Shown: one piece after another, positions 1 through 6,795 of the stretch | How positions within the stretch are numbered: position 1 is the stretch's first letter | How the letters are laid out: each line of letters starts with the position of its first letter | NCBI GenBank assembly: GCA_023252115.1 | Contig: JAHEXM010000049.1 | Location: 1,103 to 9,111, forward strand | Source of the DNA: Micrococcales bacterium | GTDB taxonomy: Bacteria; Actinomycetota; Actinomycetes; S36-B12; UBA10799 | Length of the DNA stretch: 8,009 bases | Direction: 5' to 3' | Notes under the pieces: model-generated | Database searches by the model: none | Told to the model about the DNA's origin: nothing | Seen by the model: only the letters and a program-made list of their open reading frames with translations | Program-made: the position numbers and the translations under genes

Positions 1-1107
1 GTCCCACGCCCAGTTGAGCCACGGCTGCAGGCAACCGCACCACACGTAGAAGTTGTGGGAGCCTTGAGTCTCTTCAAATGGAGCATTCATCTTTAACGCT
101 CGAGCGGCGGCCACGTAGGACTTCTGATCATCGATGAGTACCTGCTGATCGGCCGAGCCGATTTCGAGCCAAGTATTGACCGCTCGTGAATCTGGTTTGT
201 TTTGAATAATCCACTTGGTGTCATACGACTTCACGGTGGCATCAAGGTTGGGGACCGGTCCAAACAACTCTTCCATGCTTTTGAAATCTGGGGCGGTCGA
301 ACCAGAGAAGTTTCCGGAACTGGTAAATCGGTCTGGATGGCGCAAGGCCAACATCTGTGCGCAAAATCCACCCATCGATAAACCAGCAATATTTGATGTC
401 GGCCCACTGAATGTTGCTTCGCTGTCGAGGTGTGGATTCTTCTCGACCCATTCCGGAACGTCCACCGCAAGATAAGTTTCCCAGTTCCCTTGTGCTCCAT
501 TCACACACTCGGTGTCGGCGAGCCGGGTGGGTCCGACGCTAGGACTAACGATCACTGACGGTTTGCCAGCCTGGGCCAGTGCTAGGCCGGATTCCGAGGC
601 TCCGCCGCCAATGAACCAGTCAGCAGGCGTGCCCGGTGAACCAGCGAGCAGATAGACCACGGGAAATCTCTCGCCCTGTTGGGCTTCGAAGAATTGCGGC
701 GGCAACCAGATGTACGCGGGATAGCTTCCCACGTTGGATGTCGTTCCTGGGATTAGTGCAGACACGGTTACACCGCGGGGAAATTTGCCATGCGGTTTTG
801 CCAACAGTTGCGCCGACCCGGTGGGAAATGGATGTGAACCGATGAGGTCGCCGGCATTTGCGTAGTACCCCATGTGCCAGTTTGCTCCAGCCCCAATTGC
901 AACTACAAGGACAACGACGGCCAAGGGAAGTGGCCAGAAATACCACCGCTTCTTGTTTCGGCGGCGCCTAAAACACCAGAACAGAATCGCGAAAAAGAGT
1001 AGGACGAAAAATAGAATGATCCAGATATTGAGCAGCGGAAAGGCTTCGAAGAAGTGAACAATCCGCTCACGAATTGAGACATGCTCGGGCGCTGGTGCTC
1101 CAGGCAT
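1..1107 (-). CDS. Membrane-anchored alpha/beta-hydrolase esterase (partial, C-terminus beyond left edge)
   Basis: The visible 369 residues begin with two hydrophobic segments (about 24-46 and 58-75) joined by a very basic loop (RRRRNKKR, about 47-54). This predicts a cytoplasmic loop and an extracytoplasmic catalytic domain. The domain fits the putative esterase (esterase D/antigen 85-like) fold. It has a VVYLLAGSPG strand and oxyanion region (about 140-149), a nucleophile elbow GLSMGG with Ser244, a likely acid Asp320 in GSADQQ, and a likely His351 in GSHNFYVW. The whole triad is therefore present and probably only a short tail is missing. Family members hydrolyse or transfer acyl esters; the substrate here is unknown. 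The start is uncertain: ATG at 1107 is used, but the frame stays open to a stop at 1174-1176, so a GTG at 1167 would add 20 residues. Neither start has a clear Shine-Dalgarno site. The gene lies 127 bp downstream of the reductase on the same strand, so co-transcription is possible. Confidence 0.85.
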   Translation of the reverse strand, partial: MPGAPAPEHVSIRERIVHFFEAFPLLNIWIILFFVLLFFAILFWCFRRRRNKKRWYFWPLPLAVVVLVVAIGAGANWHMGYYANAGDLIGSHPFPTGSAQLLAKPHGKFPRGVTVSALIPGTTSNVGSYPAYIWLPPQFFEAQQGERFPVVYLLAGSPGTPADWFIGGGASESGLALAQAGKPSVIVSPSVGPTRLADTECVNGAQGNWETYLAVDVPEWVEKNPHLDSEATFSGPTSNIAGLSMGGFCAQMLALRHPDRFTSSGNFSGSTAPDFKSMEELFGPVPNLDATVKSYDTKWIIQNKPDSRAVNTWLEIGSADQQVLIDDQKSYVAAARALKMNAPFEETQGSHNFYVWCGCLQPWLNWAWD

Positions 1108-1234
1108 CCACAAGTCGGGCCCAAGCACTGCGAGCCCAGGGGGAGGGACTGTTGCCAAGAGGGACACGTTTAATCATGCCGCTTTTTGGCAATATCTTCA
1201 CTTTCAGTCAGTCGTCTGATCTGGGCTATGGCCG

Positions 1235-2455
1235 TCAAATTAGCTCGTCAAGCCCAATCGCCGGGTCAGCGAGACGTTTAGGGTCAACTGCTTGGCGCGA
1301 TTTGATCAGTGTCTTGATCGATTCGGTCACGTCCCATACATTCACATTTATGCCCGCCAGTACCCGTTTTTCCCGACACCAAAAAGCGATGAACTCAAAT
1401 GAGTCTTTGTCGCCGCGAAAAACGACTTCGTCGTAAGCGTTTCCAGAAACATAGCCGGTGTACTCGAGTCCCAGATCGTATTGATCGCTAAAGAAATACG
1501 GAAGCCGGTCATATGAGACTGATTTGCCGAGCATCGATTGAGCTGCAACTTTTGGCTGATTAAGCGCATTCGCCCAGTGTTCGAGACGTACATGCGTGCC
1601 ATAGAAGGTATGAAATGCGTTTGCGACATCCCCGGCAGCGAAGATGTCAGGATCACTGCACTTCAGTGACTCATCGACCATCACGCCGTTATCAACCACC
1701 AAGCCGCACTCGTCGGCTAGTTGGGTGCGCGGAGTGATCCCAACACCGACGACAACTGCGTCGGCATCAACTACGGTGCCGTCGGTGAGTCGGACACCGG
1801 AGACTCTTGTGCCGTCTCCCACTAACTCACTAACACCCATCTCAAGTCGCAAATCCACGCCATGGCTTCGGTGCAGCGCGGCAAACATTTCAGCCACCTC
1901 AGAACCAAGTACCCGCACCAACGGCAACGTCGCTGGATCGACCATCGTCACTGCGACATCGGCGGCTCGCGCAGCGGCAGCAACTTCCAGTCCGATCCAT
2001 CCAGCACCGATGATCACAATCGAACGGGAATTCGCGATCGATTCACGCAGGGAATCACTGTCAGCCAATGTGCGCAAATAGTGCACGCCATCGAGATCCC
2101 CGCCGAGCACGTCGAGCTTGCGTACCTGGGAACCGGTGGTCAGTAACAATTTGTCGTACTCAACTGTGCGCCCAGCATCGAGCAACAAACGATGCCCGTC
2201 GCGTTCGATTGCCCGAACCTCGGTCCCAAGTTCGAGTTCGATTTTCGCTGTGTCATACCAGTCAGCAGACTTCACAAAGACTGAATCGCGGTCAGCCGTG
2301 CCAGTCAAATATCCCTTGGACAGAGGCGGCCGCTCATATGGCAATTCCGTCTCTGCGCCAATGAGCCGTATCTGGCCGTCGAAACCCTCGTCGCGCAGTG
2401 CTTCTGCGGCTTTCGCGCCGGCAAGACTTGCTCCGACAATCGCTACGCTCTTCAT
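1235..2455 (-). CDS. FAD-dependent NAD(P)H oxidoreductase, ferredoxin/rubredoxin reductase type
   Basis: This 406-residue protein would pass electrons from NAD(P)H through FAD to a ferredoxin, rubredoxin or similar acceptor in the cytoplasm. An N-terminal dinucleotide fold starts at residue 4 (VAIVGASLAG), followed by ERPPLSK (41-47), typical of this reductase family. A second nucleotide fold for NAD(P)H is at about 147-157 (IIGAGWIGLEV), and the FAD-binding IFAAGDVANA motif (271-280) includes Asp276. EHWANAL (292-298) and the remaining roughly 110 residues match a Reductase_C-type C-terminal domain. Length is normal for the family. The frame extends upstream to a TTG at 2491, but ATG at 2455 begins directly at the nucleotide-binding strand and has GGAGG at 2468-2472, 12 nt upstream, so I prefer it. 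No ferredoxin or oxygenase gene is visible here, so the partner is unknown. It probably belongs to a minus-strand operon with the hydrolase upstream. Confidence 0.9.
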   Translation of the reverse strand: MKSVAIVGASLAGAKAAEALRDEGFDGQIRLIGAETELPYERPPLSKGYLTGTADRDSVFVKSADWYDTAKIELELGTEVRAIERDGHRLLLDAGRTVEYDKLLLTTGSQVRKLDVLGGDLDGVHYLRTLADSDSLRESIANSRSIVIIGAGWIGLEVAAAARAADVAVTMVDPATLPLVRVLGSEVAEMFAALHRSHGVDLRLEMGVSELVGDGTRVSGVRLTDGTVVDADAVVVGVGITPRTQLADECGLVVDNGVMVDESLKCSDPDIFAAGDVANAFHTFYGTHVRLEHWANALNQPKVAAQSMLGKSVSYDRLPYFFSDQYDLGLEYTGYVSGNAYDEVVFRGDKDSFEFIAFWCREKRVLAGINVNVWDVTESIKTLIKSRQAVDPKRLADPAIGLDELI

Positions 2456-2475
2456 GCCGTTCACTATCCTCCCTA
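2456..2475 (-). promoter_or_regulatory. Ribosome binding site of the FAD reductase
   Basis: On the minus strand GGGAGG (2468-2473) precedes the ATG at 2455 by about 12 nt. It supports ATG 2455 over the upstream TTG at 2491. An in-frame GTG at 2464 is only 3 nt from the site and is less likely. The spacing is slightly long. Confidence 0.6.
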
Positions 2476-2496
2476 GGCCCAGATTGCTCAATCCTT

Positions 2497-2537
2497 GGTG
2501 TCACGCGCGAGCCACATCTGGCGCGTGCTGCGGCACC
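2497..2537 (-). other. Intergenic stem-loop between hydrolase and reductase genes
   Basis: A perfect 7-bp inverted repeat, CACGCGC (2502-2508) and GCGCGTG (2521-2527), encloses a 12-nt loop. An outer 4-bp pairing, GGTG (2497-2500) with CACC (2534-2537), extends it across an asymmetric internal loop. It lies just after the stop codon of the dienelactone-hydrolase family gene. No T-run follows on either strand, so a classical intrinsic terminator is not supported. It could be an intercistronic mRNA-stability or attenuation element, or chance in GC-rich sequence. Confidence 0.35.
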
Positions 2538-2539
2538 GC

Positions 2540-3283
2540 TTAGGTGGGCAGCAGCCGACGGAAGAATGCAACAGTCTCGGCAAACGCCTGATCCGTTACT
2601 TCTGGGTCATAACGCGGACCGATGTCCCGCGCGAATGCGTGTTCGGCGTCGTACTCGCTCCACAGGTATTTCGTTCCTGCGCCATTCAGCGCGGTTCGGA
2701 TGCGTTCTCGACCTTCGGCAGAAGTGTGCGGATCGCCAGTTCCAAAAATCATCAATAATTCGCCGTGGATCTCGGCACTTCGTTGCAAGGACCCAGCATC
2801 GCTGTCAGCTCCAAGCTTGCCCGTGTCCAAGCCGGTCGGATACCACAATGCAGTTGCGGCAACCGGTGACTGAAATGCGGCCCGAAACCCGATGTGACCA
2901 CCGGTGCAGTGACCCGCAGCTCCTAGCGGTCCCTGCTGAACGCGCGGATATTGGGTAAGCCATGCCAGCAGCGCGGCGATGTCAGCATCGAACTGTTCGG
3001 CGTAAAGGGCATCAACATCAGCCTGCCCGCGTTGCTTGCCAGCATCATCAAATTCAAGCACCGTGTCGGGCGGTTCAATTCGGTGATAGATCTCAGGTGC
3101 CGCCACGACGAATCCATAGCTGGCAAGCCGCGAAACCCAGCGCAGACTCGATGGCGTCAATTGGAAAATGTCGGTATAGAAGACGATGCCCGGATATTGC
3201 TTCGTGCCGACCGGAGCCGCGACAAATGTACGCATCGGCCGGCCCTCGACCGGAACGTCAATGTAGGAGGTGTCAATCTGCAT
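2540..3283 (-). CDS. Dienelactone hydrolase family protein
   Basis: This 247-residue cytoplasmic alpha/beta hydrolase has the usual length of the dienelactone hydrolase family, which opens lactone rings (classically in chlorocatechol breakdown) but includes many members of unknown substrate. The nucleophile elbow is GHCTGG with Cys126, as in true family members that use cysteine rather than serine. The likely acid is Asp184 in FGTGDPH, and the likely histidine is His215 in YDAEHAF. Near residues 36-41 the family's usual QEIFG-like motif appears as YTDIFQ, with Asp in place of the conserved Glu. There is no signal peptide. ATG 3283 lacks a Shine-Dalgarno site, but TAAGCT lies 6 nt upstream, suggesting a leaderless transcript. 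It is the first gene of the minus-strand trio. The exact substrate cannot be inferred. Confidence 0.9.
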   Translation of the reverse strand: MQIDTSYIDVPVEGRPMRTFVAAPVGTKQYPGIVFYTDIFQLTPSSLRWVSRLASYGFVVAAPEIYHRIEPPDTVLEFDDAGKQRGQADVDALYAEQFDADIAALLAWLTQYPRVQQGPLGAAGHCTGGHIGFRAAFQSPVAATALWYPTGLDTGKLGADSDAGSLQRSAEIHGELLMIFGTGDPHTSAEGRERIRTALNGAGTKYLWSEYDAEHAFARDIGPRYDPEVTDQAFAETVAFFRRLLPT

Positions 3284-3289
3284 GTCGGG

Positions 3290-3295
3290 AGCTTA
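3290..3295 (-). promoter_or_regulatory. Possible -10 element for a leaderless hydrolase mRNA
   Basis: TAAGCT on the minus strand fits TANNNT and lies 6 nt before the ATG at 3283, so transcription would begin at or next to the A of the start codon. No good -35 hexamer is visible at 17 nt, and no Shine-Dalgarno site is present. Confidence 0.35.
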
Positions 3296-3367
3296 GGGCG
3301 TGCCATCGAATCGCCACATTCTGGTACCGAACGGCCCAATCAGTGGCCTCGTAGCTTCCATGTGGGC

Positions 3368-3387
3368 CCAACTGAGCGCTCAATTGG
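3368..3387. promoter_or_regulatory. 20-bp inverted repeat overlapping the protease start region (candidate operator)
   Basis: CCAACTGAGCGCTCAATTGG is a palindrome with 9 of 10 base pairs matched about its centre (only C3372 and A3383 do not pair). It includes a perfect 10-bp core, TGAGCGCTCA (3373-3382). It ends 3 bp before the GTG start of the matrixin gene, where a ribosome binding site would be expected, and sits in the divergent gap shared with the hydrolase gene. This form suits a dimeric repressor site. As RNA it would also form a hairpin at the start codon. No regulator gene is in the window. Confidence 0.5.
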
Positions 3388-3390
3388 TAT

Positions 3391-4125
3391 GTGCGAAAAA
3401 TCATTGCACTGCTTATCGCCACCTGCCTCGCCATGTTGGGCTTCGGTGCTTTTCAGGTAGCGCCGGCACAGGCCGCTCAGTCGTATACGTTTCTGTACGG
3501 GCACGAATCAAACCCTCAATACGCAGCGCGGTGGAATCGCTGCTCCACCATCAAGTGGGGAGTCGACGGTGCACTCTTGACCTCGATCGGTGTGAATGTG
3601 CCGGCCGAAATTGCACGGTTGAAAACGGTGTTCCAAGAAGCCACAACGACCTCTGGTTACCGGTTCAAATACAAGGGGCAAATCACCCGCAAGGCAACAT
3701 TGACGGGCGGCCACATCAAGTCAAGTGCGTACAGCCGGGCTGGTGGCCTCGACATCGTGATCACCTACGGCAGCGCATCTTCAGCAGGTGCTTACACCTA
3801 CCCCACATTTAGTGGCGGGGTCTGGGGCGTCGGCGGGACTCGTGCCCGCTATGCCCGCATCCGGGGCGGAAACCACATCGGACTGCGCGCACAGAAAGGA
3901 TCTCTCGTACTGCGCGCAGACGCTGTCAAACAGTCGGTCCAAAATGGTCAGACCGACTTAGTCCGCGCCCTCTATCTTCACGAGTTGGGTCACGCCCTGG
4001 GGCTGGGCCACGTCGATAACTCCGACGAGATCATGTATCCATCGCTGACTGGGGAATTCTCGGACTACCAGGCGGGTGACGCAGCCGGGCTTCGCGCTTT
4101 GCATTCGCAAACTTGCTTCGCATAA
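3391..4125 (+). CDS. Secreted matrixin-like zinc metalloprotease
   Basis: This 244-residue protein begins with a clear Sec signal peptide: basic RK at 2-3, a hydrophobic core at about 4-21, and a likely cut after Ala28 in APAQA. The rest is one metzincin catalytic domain. The zinc motif HELGHALGLGH places ligands at His197, His201 and His207 with catalytic Glu198. The Met-turn follows at Met215 in SDEIMYPS. Two cysteines, Cys51 and Cys242, near the ends of the mature chain, could form a disulfide. There is no propeptide cysteine switch or added binding domain, so this is a minimal exported protease of the M10/matrixin type; the target proteins are unknown. The start is fixed at GTG 3391 because an in-frame TGA lies at 3373-3375 and no other start is usable before the signal peptide. 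No Shine-Dalgarno site is seen; a palindrome sits there instead. Confidence 0.9.
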   Translation: MRKIIALLIATCLAMLGFGAFQVAPAQAAQSYTFLYGHESNPQYAARWNRCSTIKWGVDGALLTSIGVNVPAEIARLKTVFQEATTTSGYRFKYKGQITRKATLTGGHIKSSAYSRAGGLDIVITYGSASSAGAYTYPTFSGGVWGVGGTRARYARIRGGNHIGLRAQKGSLVLRADAVKQSVQNGQTDLVRALYLHELGHALGLGHVDNSDEIMYPSLTGEFSDYQAGDAAGLRALHSQTCFA

Positions 4126-4162
4126 CCGCTCGCATTAGTTCCAAGGTGCTCGTGCTGCCTGC

Positions 4163-4168
4163 CATACT
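4163..4168 (+). promoter_or_regulatory. Possible -10 element before the antiporter gene
   Basis: CATACT lies 8 nt before the ATG at 4177. No Shine-Dalgarno site is present in the C-rich stretch between them, which would fit a leaderless mRNA. No convincing -35 is visible, so this is weak. The gene could also be read through from the protease gene 51 bp upstream. Confidence 0.25.
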
Positions 4169-4176
4169 GCGCCCCC

Positions 4177-5421
4177 ATGAGCGCCAACCAGATTCTGACC
4201 GGAATCGGGATCATTGTCGGCCTTGCCGTCATCTGTCAGCTCGTAGCTCCCTACCTGCGCGTCCCAGCCCTGGTTCTACTCCTGCCGGCGGGGTTTATTG
4301 CTGGGATCTTGTGTTCCGACGTTGATCCTCTTGCAATTTTCGGCAATGCATTTACTCCGTTAGTCAACATCGCGGTGGGACTTATCTTGTTTCACGGCGG
4401 TCTTGAATTGGTCGAAGACCGTGTCGAAAGGACTGACCGGCGCATAGTTCATCGCTTGATCTGGATCGGATCACTCATCACCTGGACGTGTGCAACGTTG
4501 GCGGCATACTTCTTGCTCGGGGTATCTGACCAACTCGCATTGTTGCTAGGCGCAATTGTGATCGTCTCGGGCCCAACAGTGGTGGGACCGCTGCTTTCCT
4601 TTGTTAAGCCCGACAAAAGAATCCGACGCATCCTCGCGTGGGAAGGAACCTTGATTGATCCCGTTGGCGCACTGATCGCCGTAATTGTGTTCGAGGCAGT
4701 ACAAGCACTCGGCGCACCAACACTCTCTGGCGCGCTGGGCCACTTCCTGGAAAGCATTTTGATTGGCGCTGCCGGGGGAGTTATTGGCCTGGGACTGATC
4801 TGGTTGGGACTTCGACTTGCTGGGCCCAACCGCCTTTTGGGTACTCAGGTTCTGCTCGGGACAGTCATCCTGGTAACGGCTCTAACCGACGTTGTCTCGG
4901 ATGACTCAGGTCTAGTTGCTGCGGTATCGATGGGCATGGTGGCGCCGCTGATCGTCAAGCAACGACTCGAACACGTCAAGCCATTCTTCGACACCATCGT
5001 GACTTTTAGCATCGGCGTTTTATTCGTTGCGATTTCGTCACTGGTGACTCCAGGTTCACTCAAGGGACTTGTCTGGCCGAGCTTGGCCATCGTTGCGCTC
5101 CTCGTCTTGGTCGTCCGACCAGGCCTGGCCTTACTCCTGACGATTCGCACCACTTTGAAATTCCGCGAACGAATGTTCATCGGATGGATGGCTCCGCGCG
5201 GCATCGTGGCCGCTGCAACCGCAGCCAGTTTCAGCGCCACCCTCATTTCTGCCAATTTCCCAGGCGCCGAGAAACTGCTTCCGGTGACGTTTGTGATCAT
5301 CGCCGGGACGGTCGTCTTCTACAGTGCGACTGCGGTTCCCATGGCAACCCTACTCAAAGTGCGAGTGCCGGAATCGGGAGCTGATAAAGACACAGCCGAG
5401 CACAAGGTGCCGCAGACCTGA
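4177..5421 (+). CDS. Cation:proton antiporter, CPA1 (NhaP-like) family
   Basis: This 414-residue, very hydrophobic protein has about a dozen predicted membrane segments and would exchange Na+ or K+ for protons across the inner membrane. Family landmarks are FHGGLEL (72-78), SGPTVVGPLL (131-140), AWEGTLIDPVGA (154-165) with an acidic Asp161 in the ion-binding region, SDDSGLVAAV (241-250) and GWMAPRGIVAA (336-346). Many close relatives with the SGPT and WEGTLIDP motifs carry a C-terminal TrkA-N/RCK nucleotide-binding domain and run to about 600 residues. This protein ends about 40 residues after the last membrane helices with a short charged tail, so it lacks that regulatory domain. ATG 4177 immediately precedes the first helix; there is no clear ribosome binding site. 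Its TGA stop touches the stop codon of the convergent channel gene. Ion selectivity cannot be told from sequence. Confidence 0.92.
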   Translation: MSANQILTGIGIIVGLAVICQLVAPYLRVPALVLLLPAGFIAGILCSDVDPLAIFGNAFTPLVNIAVGLILFHGGLELVEDRVERTDRRIVHRLIWIGSLITWTCATLAAYFLLGVSDQLALLLGAIVIVSGPTVVGPLLSFVKPDKRIRRILAWEGTLIDPVGALIAVIVFEAVQALGAPTLSGALGHFLESILIGAAGGVIGLGLIWLGLRLAGPNRLLGTQVLLGTVILVTALTDVVSDDSGLVAAVSMGMVAPLIVKQRLEHVKPFFDTIVTFSIGVLFVAISSLVTPGSLKGLVWPSLAIVALLVLVVRPGLALLLTIRTTLKFRERMFIGWMAPRGIVAAATAASFSATLISANFPGAEKLLPVTFVIIAGTVVFYSATAVPMATLLKVRVPESGADKDTAEHKVPQT

Positions 5422-5453
5422 CTAAACCTCGGCTGGTGCGTCCGGATACGCAC
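5393..5453. terminator. Candidate bidirectional 3'-end structure between convergent genes
   Basis: A perfect 8-bp inverted repeat, CAGCCGAG (5393-5400) and CTCGGCTG (5428-5435), brackets both stop codons. Inside it AGGT (5405-5408) pairs with ACCT (5416-5419). Directly beside it GTGCGT (5436-5441) and ACGCAC (5448-5453) form a second perfect 6-bp hairpin. Both dyads read equally on either strand, as needed for a shared terminator of convergent genes. There is no T-run, so it is not a canonical intrinsic terminator. Confidence 0.4.
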
Positions 5454-6783
5454 GGCGCAGAATCGGGCCGCGCAGCAAGACCAGAAGAAGCACGATGTTG
5501 GAAAACCACACGTTGTCAAAGATCGCCACCAAGGCAATACCCAACGCGAAAGCCGCGCATACCCAGATTGAGCGCGCGATAGCCATCCGGGAACGCGCTG
5601 AATCGATTCGTTCCTTTGACAGTTCATGTGTTTTCACGGTGTAGATGCGCATAGCGGCTAAACAAATACTGACCAGGCACAGGATGCTCAGATAGAAGAG
5701 GAGCGACGGGATATCGCCCTGGAGTCGACTCACCAACTCCATCGGCAGTGGTAAGACGGCGACGAACAGCAGAAAAATGATGTTGAGCCAGATCAGAATG
5801 CTGTCTGCACCGATGATGCTCTCGAATGCGCGCACGTGCGTGACCCAATACACGCCGATAAATGCGAACGTCGAAAGGTAAGGAATCCACGGGACGGATT
5901 GAATGTTTTCGATAAGTGCTTGGTTACTTACCGGCGTACTCGAATCAGGAGCGTGCAATTGCAACGCCAAAATAGTTACCGCGATCGCAAAGACTCCGTC
6001 GGTGAAGACAGTTAGACGCTGGAGATCACTGCCGTTTCGGATTTTTTCAAGAGACGTCAATACGAACCCCGCCTCTGCCCGTTCTGCCTTCACGAATGCC
6101 TCGGCGTTTGGCACGCGATAGATGGCTTGTGGTGGGATCGGCCATCGGCGGTGCACGAGCGGCGGCAGAATGATCAGCAAGACACCACACAAAGCGGCGA
6201 CGTCACACAGTTCCCTGCTGTCAAGCTTCCAGCTAACCAATGCAAGTGCGAGCGCCAGTCCCAACACAGCGACAGTCGACCACAGGCTGGCCCGAAAGTA
6301 GGCGCGGGTTCCCTCGGGCATCTCGGGAATTACCAGCTTTTTGGCAAGTGCGGTTTCCCAGATGGCGACAAGCAGCAACGCGATAACGAGGAATGGAACC
6401 AACAAACACGCAAGTGCCAGCCCGGACCCGAGTCCCCACCGAACGATGCCAGCCGGATATGGCAGCAAAGCAACAAGTGCAAGCAGCAGCAAATTCAGCC
6501 AGGTGAGCCGTGGTACCCGCTCTTTGACATACCGAAAGATTCGATGGTGACGCGACCATAAGAAGCCCACTATCAAAAACGTTCCGGCGTACACCATGAA
6601 GTCGTCGATGTGACTACTGAGGAATGAAGTGACGGTCTCCTCGTGGTTAATGACTGATTCCGGCACCTCAGCGAGATCCAGAGCAAGAAACGTGATCGCA
6701 ATAGCGAACAAGGCATCGCTGAATGAAACGATCCGCTCAGTCGGTCGTGCTGTGGTTTCGACGCTTGTCACCACACTCAACAT
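5422..6783 (-). CDS. Two-repeat TMEM175/DUF1211-family membrane protein, putative K+ channel
   Basis: This 453-residue membrane protein contains two copies of the TMEM175 (DUF1211) unit, the family of leak-type potassium channels found in lysosomes and prokaryotes. Copy 1 starts with RIVSFSDALFAIAIT (17-31) and copy 2 with RLTVFTDGVFAIAVT (256-270), matching the family's R-x3-FSD signature; copy 2 has T in place of S. Each copy then has a matching second block: FLWSRHHRIF (74-83) and VYWVTHVRAF (311-320), then LNLLLLALVALLPYP (96-110) and LNIIFLLFVAVLPLP (333-347). This suggests about six helices per repeat and twelve in all, with a polar linker at about 212-255. Typical bacterial members have one repeat of about 200 residues and assemble as tetramers; this one would need only a dimer, as in human TMEM175. 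ATG 6783 has no Shine-Dalgarno site but has TAGATT 6 nt upstream. Channel activity is inferred from family only. Confidence 0.88.
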   Translation of the reverse strand: MLSVVTSVETTARPTERIVSFSDALFAIAITFLALDLAEVPESVINHEETVTSFLSSHIDDFMVYAGTFLIVGFLWSRHHRIFRYVKERVPRLTWLNLLLLALVALLPYPAGIVRWGLGSGLALACLLVPFLVIALLLVAIWETALAKKLVIPEMPEGTRAYFRASLWSTVAVLGLALALALVSWKLDSRELCDVAALCGVLLIILPPLVHRRWPIPPQAIYRVPNAEAFVKAERAEAGFVLTSLEKIRNGSDLQRLTVFTDGVFAIAVTILALQLHAPDSSTPVSNQALIENIQSVPWIPYLSTFAFIGVYWVTHVRAFESIIGADSILIWLNIIFLLFVAVLPLPMELVSRLQGDIPSLLFYLSILCLVSICLAAMRIYTVKTHELSKERIDSARSRMAIARSIWVCAAFALGIALVAIFDNVWFSNIVLLLVLLRGPILRRAYPDAPAEV

Positions 6784-6789
6784 GGCGAC

Positions 6790-6795
6790 AATCTA
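6790..6795 (-). promoter_or_regulatory. Possible -10 element for a leaderless TMEM175-like mRNA
   Basis: TAGATT on the minus strand is a TANNNT hexamer ending 6 nt before the ATG at 6783, the same spacing seen at the hydrolase gene. No matching -35 is seen at 16-18 nt, and no Shine-Dalgarno site is present. Confidence 0.35.

Noticed and set aside
1177..1191. Small hairpin TGCC-gcttttt-GGCA after the reductase stop as a terminator
   Set aside because: The stem is only 4 bp and the T-run is in the loop rather than after the stem, so it does not support termination.
1644..2543. Several plus-strand open frames of 94-145 codons antisense to the FAD reductase
   Set aside because: The minus strand encodes a full flavoprotein with all expected motifs. 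The antisense frames overlap one another, show no domain signatures and lack ribosome binding sites.
2951..3460. Plus-strand frames of 130-170 codons over the hydrolase gene and protease start
   Set aside because: They lie opposite a complete dienelactone-hydrolase family protein and run in different frames from the matrixin gene, with basic, Cys/Arg-rich sequence typical of shadow frames.
5903..6561. Plus-strand frames of 72-144 codons opposite the TMEM175-like gene
   Set aside because: The opposite strand carries two clear DUF1211 repeats. These frames are low-complexity and Gln/Asn/Ser-rich complements of hydrophobic helix codons.
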